NCBI GenBank assembly: GCA_963573305.1 | Contig: OY754332.1 | Location: 55,155,559 to 55,219,558, forward strand | DNA: 64,000 nucleotides | Reading direction: 5' to 3' | From: Pyrrhosoma nymphula | Taxonomy: Eukaryota; Arthropoda; Insecta; Odonata; Coenagrionidae | Shown: positions 23,521 through 33,861 of the stretch, piece by piece | How the letters are laid out: every line of letters starts with the position of its first letter | Position numbering within the stretch: the first letter of the stretch is position 1 | Notes under the pieces: model-generated | Told to the model about the DNA's origin: nothing | The model's input: the letters and a program-made list of their open reading frames with translations, nothing else | Databases searched by the model: none | Made by a program: the position numbers and the translations under genes

Positions 23521-25150
23521 ACCAGAGTACTTACCGCCATGAGGGCATGCGTGAGGTGGTTGAAAAGCAACATTTGACTAAGTTCTATAGTGAAGGGAGA
23601 AAGGGTCAATTTGATTGCATCTATAATGTGTTTAATATATGAATGCATTGCCTAGGCTCTGCAGTGGCCCTCTAGTGCTCAAGGGAAAGAGGGGTTTTAA
23701 ACGCTGGAAGGACGGGACGAGTCATTTGTTCCATTCTTGGCAGCAGAGTATTGGGACCTTTTAAGTGGTAAAGATCTTACAGAAGGCTACACTCACTCCC
23801 AGAAGCAGGGTTCTCAAAGGTTGGCTTTTAAAAGAATAATTGTTTTTAGTCATAGCTACTTCAACAATGCTATCAAGGCGTGCCAATTGATCTCTTCAAT
23901 TTAAGATCCGATGGAAGTGATCGCTGCGAAAGGAGCGTAACAGTACATTTTTACTTTCGCTGAAATATTTGTACTTGAAATTTTTTATTTTAGTACTACT
24001 TATCACTGATCGTTTTTCACTTGTGCAAAAAATGAAGTGATATTTATTTCTGGACATTTGTAAGACGTTTCAACTGCAGGTGGTTCAGAACAAAATGTAA
24101 TCCATAGTGATAGCGACCATGAGAACTCCTTAAATAATTGTTTCAATGTTGACTGTTTGGTCTGTCACAATATTTATGATGTTGTTTAATTGAAGTATTA
24201 GATTTACAGCTATGTACTCCTGTCGCACTATGTACTGTTAGACACCGGCGATACATTCCGCAGAATCACAATTTTTAGTTGGCTAAACAGTAATTGCCGT
24301 GCCATTTTTTCCAGACTTTGACTTTACCCATTCATTAGTGTATCGAAACCTAGAGTGTATTCACTACCGAGTATAGAATCTTTTAATTTATGAATCCACT
24401 TCCACGGATAATCCGGTCTCCCACCATTTGTCATGTGTAATTTAATTACGTATGACAAGTGTATAATTTAACCTTCTGGCTCACTCATTATAGCAGATGA
24501 AATATAGTATATCAAGGTTTGTCATTGTTGGATGAAATGAATTGAAAGTTTGTCGAGGATTTTTATATTTAATTATATAAGGATTCTAGCAAATGTACGA
24601 GGTGTGGTGGCATACCATGTCGCAAGGAATGAAATTATGTAAAATTAGGAGTTAGATAAACAAGTATGCCAAGCTCATTTGGTTTGAAGTAAATGTATGC
24701 ACCCCCGTACTAGTTTACGAAACCGTAGAGACCACTAAAACCATCCGACGAGACTCGCAATCAAATTCAGTTATTATAAAAGAGACACTGAATTTAAGGG
24801 AAACCTGCACCAGAAAAATTATTTCATCAAAAAGTTACGATACAATACTCTTCGAAAAGGTACGTTAAATGCCGTTATGATAATCTCAGTAGTGTTGCTG
24901 ACCTTTTGCGACAACTAGGATGGGAATCGCTTTCAGACCATTGATTTAAACTTAATCTATTGTGTAACTTTCCAGCCAATTTATTTTCTGATGACATTAA
25001 TAAAATTTTAGGAAACCCTACATGCTACGATAGATCAGAACATGAGAATAACATTAGGGAATCGAGTGCAGAGCGGACAGATTGAAAATGTCATCTTCCC
25101 CGCAAACGATAAGAGACCATAACATCTATCATTGAGACTTTTCACTAGAA
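23521..25150. other. Anonymous duplicated tail, no gene
   Basis: Closely matches 62,457-64,000. A frame of 89 codons at 62,585-62,854 is frameshifted here by a 4-nt length difference near 23,730, so it is not a conserved coding sequence. Relative to copy B, copy A contains about 130 bp more near 25,000-25,120. Confidence 0.6.
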
Positions 25151-25340
25151 TTCATCGTCACAAAAACACGGTACAAAATTCCACTAATTATTTTATTGCT
25201 GTTGACTGGTTTTGGACGACTAAAGAGACATTTAAAAGACAAAACTGTTTTGTCTTATAAATGACGCTTTATTCGTCGAAACCGGTCGAAAGAAATAAAA
25301 TAATTTTTGGAAATTTGTACCGTGTTTTTGTGAAAATGAA
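25151..25340. repeat. 190-bp foldback palindrome with PLE-terminal-repeat character
   Basis: The two halves are reverse complements with scattered mismatches around a centre at 25,245/25,246 (GACAAAAC / GTTTTGTC). The outer ends are TTCAT...CACAAAAACACGGTAC and GTACCGTGTTTTTGTG...ATGAA. The right half contains GACG-loop-CGTC followed by GAAAC (25,278-25,282), the second half of a hammerhead-like core, then CCGGTCGAAAG. The CTGANGA half is not recognisable. This resembles two PLE terminal repeats head to head. Copy B enters the same palindrome at the very end of the window. Confidence 0.65.
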
Positions 25341-27123
25341 CTCTATCTTCAATTTCCACAAAGTATCGCCACAATCGATTACTTTTCACTAGGTTTGTCC
25401 ATAGGTTGAGTTGCTAGTTAGTTTATTTACTCCCCAATACTTGTATTCTTGTCTACTAACTAGTACTAAAAGTAAGCCGTTCATGTTTTCAGTATAAATC
25501 TTGTATCTCTGTCCATTTATGAAGTTGCAAAATACATAAATAGGTTATAACGTAATGCATGTTGGTGACTACTCACCCCCTGCCACACACCCTGGAGGTA
25601 GCTTGCGGGGTATTTTGTGGATGTAGATCTATCATTGAAACTTCAGTGGAAATAAATGGAAAATAAATGTCATCTCCTAGTTAATTTAGCCGATGTTCAA
25701 CTTTTAGGCAGTTTGCAACGCAAGCTGAAAAGGACACAATGCTGTTTCAATCCATTCGTTCATCATTTACGTACATACACAGTGGACATAACGGACCCCT
25801 TTTTTTTGCTATTTAATTTAACCAGCACAAAATGCCGCAAAGAAAGGATTGCGCTATAAAGGGATATAAGCTCCATTGCGACATGTCTTTTTCTTGATAA
25901 AACGGTATAACTACGGTAAAACTACTTGCAGAATGAATGCAATACTTCAGAGTTCTATAAAGCGGAATTATATTATGTTTTTTTTAACTGCTTATTTCGG
26001 ATTTAGTTATAATAAACTGATGGAATAAAAAGGAAAACAATGATAGCATAAAACGTTGTTGTCATAATTATAGCTTTTTTCGAGTCTTAAATCAGCAAAC
26101 TTTTTAAACATAAATGCATCTTGTTTACTTGACAAGTTATATTGCACCTAAGCATTGCACGAATCGAACAGAAAAGAGCACCCAATCCACCCAGCTATTC
26201 AGCTATAATATAATACAGTCCCTCATGTTCCATTCACTCATGCCCAGAACTATCCATATTTCCCAAAAAGAACTAACGCATGGAGAAAAAGTAACATTGT
26301 CATACGCCTACACTCGACGAAAGGTGCCAATGGGATCCACAGTGTAACAAACTATTGTGCTGAAGTGTAACATTCTACGCATGAAGCTCTCTCTGCATGG
26401 CACTCTGATAAGCATTAAAATTACACTGAAATATCATTAGCACTGCCTAGGTTCTAAAGCAATTCCTCAGGATGGGTCCGTGCTCTAACCATCACATTAA
26501 ACCAATCGTGGGTGAGACATGAGTTCTAATCAAAAGTCTCCGGGTAAGTTGAGCATCGTCTCTTGGGATGGGAGGTAAGAACAACTACATTGGAAAACTA
26601 CTGGAAAATGAGGAGAGGTGGATAGACAACGCATCAAATGATTATCTATACGAAAAAACCTTAGAAAAGTTTGTATTCACCACATGGTTACCTACACATC
26701 CCACAGTTTGCAGTATAACACTATTCATTCCCTTCTCTTAGCCTTCAAATGTTAATACCCACAACAGATGAAACCACCTATGTTTATAATTACTATCACA
26801 TCAGTAATTGATCCATCTCCAAACTAGTCGAAACATTGGCCTGCAACAGATAATAAAAGGAAATGGAGATAAAAATCCCCTAAACCACCACACAAAAATT
26901 TAATCTGAAAATAAAATAATTTACTTAGTTTTTTACAATTACCTTACGTAAATAGGATATTTCAATGAATTTGCATGAATGCAAAATTTAACTACCGCAA
27001 TCGAGCATTTCTTATACTTGTTATGTTCACATTCCACTAGTACAAAATTACGGTACATATTCGCGCATTCACAGAGCAATAATCTACATGAATCTCCATT
27101 GAGTCACACCAACATTTGCACTA
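25341..27123. other. No gene; possible SINE scrap at 25,570-25,632
   Basis: Unique within the window apart from a short block like 8,540-8,620. Frames of 67-77 codons (25,656, 26,114, 26,979) carry no motif. The block ends at the TTAA target of the left piggyBac arm with the flank CACTA. Confidence 0.5.
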
Positions 27124-27729
27124 TTAACACTAGGACGCCCGGACTTCTCGACATCATTCAACGCCCAAACGTCATTTTGACCCACGGTATTTAATAAATA
27201 TATTTCTCACGAGGCATGCACATGTTTGTATTTTTTTATTTTTTTTATTAACTAGCACCCTAATTCTTCACATTCATTGATTTGTTCAGTTCGTTATGTT
27301 CATTTTTATCTCATTATAATTATTTATTGAAATATCTATTTTGAGTTTTGGTATAATTCTCTTGTTTTCTTCAGTTTTATTTTTTTCTCGCTTAAAATTG
27401 TGACACATAATTATGAACAAATATCACCCACTCTATTGAAATTATTTATTAATCGTTGTTGTAGTTTTGTTGCAATTAACATACTCGTAATATTTATTTC
27501 TGTATCTAAATAGGAATTTTCCGAAAAATCAAAAGCGATTGGTTGATTATTTTTTATTATTGTAATAGAAATTATAAAAATATATTACTTCAGTACATTA
27601 TCATAAATTGTAATCAAACATTTTAATTGTTCAAACTATATTTTAACAAATGATTTGGTTCTTTCTCGGCGAATTATATTAATAAATAATTCTCGGGTTT
27701 CCAGCCGAGTAAGGTTTTGGTTTGCTAAC

Positions 27730-27761
27730 GTTTCAATGGAATACTCCTCCATCGTCTTCAG
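27730..27761 (-). ncRNA. Hammerhead-ribozyme-like core in PLE terminal repeat (left)
   Basis: On the minus strand CTGAAGA (27,755-27,761) matches the CUGANGA box. After one extra C, a six-pair stem GATGGA/TCCATT follows, then GAAAC (27,730-27,734). Hammerhead motifs are known from PLE terminal repeats. Stem I and the cleavage site were not resolved by eye. Confidence 0.5.
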
Positions 27762-27802
27762 AGCAATAAAGCTTGCAGGGCCTTTCGCGTGCGCTTATAT
27801 AG

Positions 27803-28738
27803 CCCAAGGAACTAGAGAACTTCCTTAAACACATGAATGAACAGCACCCAAGTATTCAGTTCACGATGGAAGTGGAGAAAGATAACAGCTTACCATTTCT
27901 CGATATTTTTATCCAACGAAGGGAGGACGGTACTTTGGGTCACAGAGTGTATCGAAAACCTACACACACGGACTTATACCTAAATGGCCAAAGTCACCAC
28001 CATCCGTCCCAAAAAAGAGCTGTTATCTCTACGCTCCTGCATCGTGCAGATACTGTAGCAGACAAGGAAAGCCTGCCAATGGAAATTAAACACCTACAGG
28101 AAACTTTCCGCCAAAATGGGTATACGGAGAGAGAGATTTCGCTGGGCCTGAAAAGAGCAAGTCACAAGAAAATCCGCGTTGATAGTCTCCTCAGTCCTGA
28201 AATGTCTCCCAAAAAGAAAAAACCCACCGTGAGAGCTTGTCTGCCGTATGTTTCAACCGTCGCCGGAAAAACCTCGAGGATCCTATCGAAATGGAACATC
28301 GAAACAATTCATAAACCACCGAAAAAACTACGTGGCGTTTTAGTGCGAGTCAAGGATGAATTATGACTCAAAACACCTGGTGTTTATAGTATCCCATGTC
28401 AGTGTGGAAAAATATACATTGGAGAGACAGGGCGCACGATAGAGACCCGAATAAAAGAGCACAGGAGATGTATTAGGTTGTTCCACCCGGAAAAATCTGC
28501 CTTGACTGAACACAGCTTATCGGAAGATCACATCATCTCCTTCGATGAGGCTCGCTTGGTCTCCAAAGCTAATGGATATTGGGATCATCTCCTTAAAGAG
28601 GCCATTGAAATCAGGCTGGAAGATAACACATTAAATCGAGACTCTGGGTACATCCTTAGCAGAGAATGGAAACCGTTAATTCAAAAAATAACGGAAAACA
28701 GGAGACAACAATGCCCCCCGGATGAGACGGCTATATAA
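27803..28738 (+). pseudogene. PLE reverse transcriptase C-terminus plus GIY-YIG endonuclease
   Basis: An open frame enters from the truncated 5' side (PKELENFLKHM at 27,803; the first ATG is 27,833) and runs to 28,738 with one in-frame TGA at 28,364-28,366. The first part, SLPFLDIFIQRREDG then VYRKPTHTDLYL and a run ending NGYTEREI, is the thumb/C-terminal region of PLE RT. After the stop comes TPGVYSIPCQCGKIYIGET with R and EH residues following, the GIY-YIG core of the nuclease domain with its CxC linker. This nuclease is thought to cut target DNA for PLE insertion. The RT catalytic palm is absent by truncation. The same stop is present in the other arm (41,455-41,457), so it predates the duplication of the composite. 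Confidence 0.85.
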
Positions 28739-28771
28739 GCGCACGCGAAAGGCCCTGCAAGCTTTATTGCA

Positions 28772-28803
28772 CTGAAGACCATGGAGGAGTATTCCATTGA
28801 AAC
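28772..28803 (+). ncRNA. Hammerhead-ribozyme-like core in PLE terminal repeat (right)
   Basis: CTGAAGA at 28,772-28,778 and GAAAC at 28,799-28,803, separated by an ATGGA/TCCAT stem. A G-to-C change next to the box (ACC rather than ACG) removes the outermost wobble pair relative to the left copy, so this copy may be weaker. Confidence 0.45.
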
Positions 28804-28875
28804 GTTAGCAAACCAAAACCTTACTCGGCTGGAAACCCGAGAATTATTTATTAATATATTTTAACAGATTTTTGT

Positions 28876-30790
28876 TCATACACTTGACACACGTGTATTC
28901 AGTTCTCCTAGCACACCACAGGTCGCCATCTTGCAGAATTGACATTTCAAAATTTTTTTATTCACTTTACAGTTTTCTTTATTTTCACACTTCTTTCTTT
29001 TTGTATCTGTATCTACTTCTGAAGGTGGCGCTTGACTCCTTCGCCTATTCCCGTTATTAGAACGGAGTTCCTCCGCAAGCTGTTGGATGAAATTCGTTCG
29101 TGAAATTTTCCTCCCAGTTACGGCTCTATGCATTACTACGGAATTTATTGCTGCAATAACTAAATAATTATAAAAAAATGAACAGGCCACCTCCTTGTTG
29201 ATGCTTAGACTGAGAACTGTCTTGCCATTTTGTAAACAATATCCGCACTACAATTCGTTGCATTATAATACGAGACAGTTTCTGGAATTATTTTCTTAGA
29301 ATTAGTTACAATAACGCTTGGGTGAAGAGAACTCAATAGTAAGAAATTTTTTCCCATTTTCTCTCGGTACACCGTCAATATAATATCATCACATTACAGT
29401 ACACTAGTTGGAATACAGTTCTTCTCCATAATACAGCTTACAGAATACAGCTTTTTACTGAGAGAGATCGGTACATCTCGTTTGGAGCGATTTACTGTCC
29501 CTACTAAACTGGTGGATTTTTCCTTCAGCATATTAGCCAAATTCAGGGATATAAAGAAGTTATCCGTAGTTACATTTCTGCCTTTGTACAGAAAAGGCAG
29601 CGTAAGACACATCACTACATAATCCGAAATTTGTTGATTATTGGGACGGTTATCAACTTTTTCTAAGTAAGGGAACCCAGTGAGCACATTCTTCAAATCA
29701 ACATTTACAACGATCCAGTATTTATGACCGTATTTATCACCGTATGGCTTCGAAGGCATAAACTGCGAGAATTGGCACCTAGCTTTGGTAGGGAAAAGTT
29801 ATTCGTCAATTGATATATTCGCCCCCGTTTTATAATAAAGTTTGCAATTTTCCATATAATGATTTCAGTCGGAGGAAATCAATGCAAATTTATCAGTATG
29901 CAAGCGAATAGATATACTTGATTTTTCATGAAACTTAAAAAAAATTCATGATTTCACAGAAGTGGTTCCTAGGCATCTTGTCCTTACAGAAAGACAATCC
30001 CCAAGAATGTGAACATATAGAGTGAAGCTCCTTGTTTTTACATTGCAATGAATGCTTCTAATTCGTCAATGCTGACGGACCACTCATTGTTTTCAAGGAC
30101 TCAGTGGGCTTCTTTCACAGTACACTTTTTTACATTATTCACTATGGATTTATTTATGAACAAACGCCAGGAACTTGCCACGCTGTTCTCATATATCGTT
30201 TAGCATGGGCTGTGGGACCTGGCTCTTCCCTCAGAATATTCTGCGAGGAAAGTCGTCCTCGAGGCATAGAATCCAAAGCCACTTCCTTCCATGTGCTCCC
30301 ATCTGGCGAAGTGTGGTTCTAACTTGAGTGTACGTAGGCATCATCAGCAGATGATTCGTCCTCTGCTATTGAATTACGATCGACAGCGTGGTGACCTACA
30401 GGGGAAGTACATGCAAATCCACGACGGGGTCAGTGGCCGCGTCGTCCACTTCCCCTCCATACGCTATGTGGGCCTGTTTACTGATGAATGATTTGTCCTA
30501 CAAAAATTATAAATTTCATGGTCACATTCTGAGGATTCTGTTGATTCTTTATAAGTTTCAAGTATCAGCTCGTCGTCAAAATTGTGAAATAAACACGCTC
30601 CGCGATCTGACTAATCCTCTTGAATCTTATTCAGCTCCGCAAGAATGTTACCAGAATGTAATATTTGTCTTTTAGACAGTTTGACCACCTCAAAATAATG
30701 ATCACATCGCAAATTCAAAAACCACGAACCGTGAAGCCACCCACGATGAACAACGAAGCCTCGAACTTCCCTTTCAGGAACTGAGAGAAA
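28876..30790 (-). pseudogene. piggyBac transposase relic (family 1), left arm
   Basis: Minus-strand translation shows a DDE_Tnp_1_7 transposase in broken frames. ELEAFIAM near 30,050 is followed by ISIDEQLFPTKARCQF-type residues (about 29,800) and, at 29,759-29,394, an open block starting MPSKPYGDKYGHKYWIVVNVD. The first catalytic Asp (VNVD) and the second (VTTDNFF) are both kept. Further on, SYYNATNCSADIVYKMARQ (about 29,270) has Tyr where VDQM carries the third catalytic Asp. A TAA and a frameshift in a poly-T run follow before FYNYLVIAAINS. The tail (to 28,876) ends with KCQFCKMATC, part of the Cys-rich C-terminal domain. It encodes no active enzyme. The adjoining PLE cuts the 3' region. 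Confidence 0.8.
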
Positions 30791-31357
30791 GATTGCGCCA
30801 TCCGAAAAAGGATAATCAGAGTTGAAGTCAACAAAGTCTATGCGAAAGCGGGGAAGAGTATTGCATTCTCCTCAAACCGTAAAAGTGACAATGTACGATG
30901 ATATCAACAAAGTGATTACTAAATATTACACACGTAAGCAAGACGAAAAGTGAGAGTACGAGGATTTGAAGGGGAGAGAAAACAAAACTGTTTAGAAATG
31001 TGGCATGAACTTTGAAGAAAACCGAATGAAAAAGATAGAACGATATAGCAGTAAACACATGCAAATAAAAGTAGCAGAATAATAACATGAATGCTGATAA
31101 AAAAGAACCTTCGGTAAACAAAAAAAACGCGCAAATGAACGCTTGGGTCAAATTGACCCCATTTGGGCGTTCAAGGTAAAATATATGTTAACTGCTGAAT
31201 GGATTATTTTAGGAAGACAAAAATTTTTGTAAGCAAACAACTATTAATAATATTAAAAGTCATGGGTGGAAATTTTTCTCTCTTAAAAAATGAGCTCAAA
31301 ATATAAATTTAAAATCACGTTTGGGTCAAAATGACCCCTCTGGGCGTTCTAGTGTTA

Positions 31358-33333
31358 ATTTTAGTGTGTTTAGTAATTTTTGAATGTAATATTAATTTTC
31401 GCTGAACAACATTATCTCCATTCTTTCTGCCTGGAGATAGAGGAGTTCAACAACCATGGCTTTGTCCTGATTACTCCAGTCCTGATTTGTGCTACGATCA
31501 CGAAGATGAGTGGCAGTGTTACATTTGTACTCAGTAGCAGAGAGAATTCTGCATACGCTTATGTTTGTTTCGTTCAACGCTTAGGGGATAGAGAATTATT
31601 AAAATTACGCAATTTTAATTTATAAAATAAGAGGAGTAAACACCGGAAAAAGGCTTTAATTTTGATCACGAGCTTATCTATTCACACTTGTTTCTCAGGA
31701 AACACTTTTTTGTCTTCAGTCTTCCAGATAGGCTTCTGCTTACTCAAATATGACACTATACCATGGTGAAAGATGAAAAAAAGATGGTTTGAATATGTGA
31801 CTAAAATTTGAGAGAACTCTGCACTGCACAAGTCTGGAGACATTAATTCATTCTAATTTACTCTGATTATTCCTTTTTATGGAGAAAAGGGATGTCACGA
31901 TGAAACATATCTCCTTTTTTAGTGGAACATTCATTTCCTCTTCGTTCCATCTTTCATTGAAAACCTGTGGTATTATATTTGACAGCGGATTATTCGATGT
32001 CCCATAACCCGGTCATTAGTTTTGCTGAGGGTCACTCAGCCAGCAAAGTGTGTCCCGTCCTCTTAACCACCACTTGCTCACTCTCCTTCCTCCCGGTTTT
32101 TGCCGGCGATGGCCATTGGTGAATTGAGGCCATCATTGTGTTGGCATTTTCCCCTCGGAAAATGCCAACACAATGATGGCGCCGGTTATTGGCGCAAATG
32201 ACATTGTTGCTCAATGGTGAATCGAGGGGATAATTATCCTGTGAAGGCGCGCCTCGATCGTGCGAGATCAGACCACCTCCGCTTTCCAGTTGTGCTAGGT
32301 ACGTTTTCTTCAGAAATATTGCCATAAAGTCGTTTAATTCATTGAAAAGAGGTTTAATTAACATTTTCTTACTACTTTTCTAACCAAAAGTATTAGATAA
32401 AGATCATAAAAAAGGAATTGGGATTGGGAAGTGAAAAAATGTTATGTGTGTTTTGGTGAACTAATCTCTCATTTCATTTTTGATCATCGTAATTGGTGCG
32501 TTATGAGGAGAAACTCATAAAACTATATTTTCTACATTAAATCGCTTATATTTTTTCACTTCGGTCTGCTAAACAGATGTAATAATCTGAGGGTAAAGCA
32601 ATTCCTTAAATGCTAAGTTGAAACTAATGAGAAATGGATTTTTGTTTTAAACCTATCCTTTTTATAATCACAGAATTTCTAGTGACTCTCACTCCAATCC
32701 TTCCTATTGGTGTATTCCATTTCTTCGCCTTATATTCAATTCTTGAATTAAAACTTCCAGTGTTTGGTCCCAAAGTCTTACGGTGCACAAAAGATGAGTC
32801 CTAATTTGAGCGATGTAACCTCTAAGTTGTGCAAGAAAACTAGTTTCACATTCTTTTCAGCACCATTAGCTGGCAACGTCTCTTTAAGTCTCTAAATTTT
32901 CTTGAACGTGATTAGGAACCAAATATTTGGAGCATTTATTTCGTAATCCTATGCTTGTGATCCAATCGACCGTAGTATATCGTGTCTAGGAAAATATTTC
33001 AACGTCGTAAAACAATGATTGGCTTCGTACTTAGTTTTACAGGGTGGCAACTCCTAGCAAAGCCGAATAAAAACAGGAAAATGTATTGAAATTCCCATCT
33101 CCACGGGGATGCTTATTCGTTTTGACGCATCGAAACTTCTTGGTGCAAAGGGATTTTATTATGGCACGGAATGATACCGGAGTACTTAAGCAAAAACACA
33201 AACCTTAAAATTACTGAAGTAGGTATTTACGCAGCCATTTCTTTCCTGTTAAAAATACCCCAAATCCATATTCAGTCAAATTGGAGTGGTAAACCATATC
33301 CAGGATGTATCGGATAGGAGAACAATCAATAAG
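31358..33333 (-). repeat. Segmental duplication copy B, inverted portion
   Basis: The minus strand from 33,333 to 31,358 reproduces 11,495-13,464 of copy A and ends at the TTAA used by the piggyBac arm. The continuation of copy A (from 13,465) is found at 42,694 on the plus strand, beyond the other arm. Contains repeat R (about 31,640-32,390) and two mirrored non-coding frames. Confidence 0.85.
32129..32180. repeat. Perfect 24-bp-arm palindrome (derived in copy B)
   Basis: Arms 32,129-32,152 and 32,157-32,180 are exact reverse complements around a 4-nt loop (CCTC). In copy A only the inner 10 bp pair (near 12,657-12,680). The outer part of one arm in copy B has been replaced by the complement of the other. 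Confidence 0.85.
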
Positions 33334-33334
33334 A

Positions 33335-33700
33335 TACTTCGTGGAGGTCACCGACAACTTAGGTCATTCGCGCCTTCAAACGATTGTTGGGTTGATTGGC
33401 AATTGAAGGATCTGGGTGTTAAAGACAGACGGAGAGAATCTCGGCGGCAGCATTATTCGAATCATTAGAAACGGAACCAAAGGGTCTACATCTATATTTA
33501 CCGTCCAACGGACAAAGTATGTACTTCACTCTAAGTGCACTCCACATGGCACCCTAGCATGAATCGGGATTCAAATGAAATATAACTGCAACTGCCGGGA
33601 TTCGAACCCAGGCTTCGGATGGGAAGCCAGTATTCACTCATGCCTTCTCCCAAACCCAGTCCCCAATTTCATTCCGAGCTATTTCCGAATGCTTGTTGAC
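33335..33700 (-). repeat. tRNA-derived SINE, copy 2
   Basis: The minus strand carries a clean B box: CTGGGTTCGAATCCCGG forms a 5-bp T-arm with a 7-nt loop (centred on 33,597-33,609). It is followed by the same body as at 10,590-10,925 (TTTCATTTGAATCCCGATTCATGC, shared start TTTCATTTGAATCCCGA; then GGAGTGCACTT) and ends with GAATGACCTAAG near 33,360. The anticodon-arm equivalent GGCTT/AAGCC still pairs. No intact acceptor stem, so it is a SINE rather than a tRNA gene. Confidence 0.65.
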
Positions 33701-33861
33701 CTAATTAACTTAGTATGGTATTAAATTACTAAAGTTAGTTTTTCATTATTAAAATAAGTTTGTGACAAAATTAGTTGCACAGCCAATATGGTTTGTTGTT
33801 TGGCAAACGAAGCGCATCTTTGCCACTGGCAACACAGTGGCACAGGTTCTAATTCGGTCAC

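Larger units (their letters stand above)
11495..25150 (+). repeat. Segmental duplication, copy A
   Basis: This block is repeated at high identity as 33,333-31,358 (inverted) joined to 42,694-64,000 (direct). The junction TTAA near 13,465 is uninterrupted here. Gene-like content is only transposon relics. Copy A lacks the insertions found in copy B at 48,073, 51,780 and about 56,912, and so serves as the empty-site reference. Confidence 0.85.
27637..28866 (+). mobile_element. Penelope-like element, 5'-truncated, with inverted terminal repeats
   Basis: The insertion (27,649-28,854) lies between 12-bp direct repeats TATATTTTAACA at 27,637-27,648 and 28,855-28,866. An inverted terminal repeat (about 27,675-27,800, minus sense) precedes a C-terminal RT plus GIY-YIG frame. 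The same repeat follows in plus sense (about 28,727-28,854), about 26 bp shorter at its outer end. Each repeat holds a hammerhead-like core. This layout matches PLEs, in which terminal repeats can be inverted and the upstream part of the element is often lost. The element sits in the 3' part of the piggyBac transposase and occurs identically in both arms. Confidence 0.85.
27124..31358 (-). mobile_element. piggyBac-like transposon (family 1), left inverted arm, complete ends
   Basis: TTAA at both ends (27,124-27,127 and 31,355-31,358) with inverted ends TTAACACTAGGACGCCC and TTAACACTAGAACGCCC. Subterminal motifs of the form CGCCCA...GTCATTTTGACCC occur at about 27,163-27,183, 31,322-31,345 and, as GGTCAATTTGACCC, near 31,147-31,160; these are likely transposase-binding repeats. 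The transposase is on the minus strand and decayed, and a PLE is nested at 27,649-28,854. The right flank is copy-B sequence (inverted); the left flank is unrelated, so the two flanks do not come from one insertion site. Confidence 0.9.

Noticed and set aside
33597..33609. tRNA gene at the strong B box
   Set aside because: T-arm and anticodon-arm remnants pair but the acceptor stem does not; followed by a SINE body.
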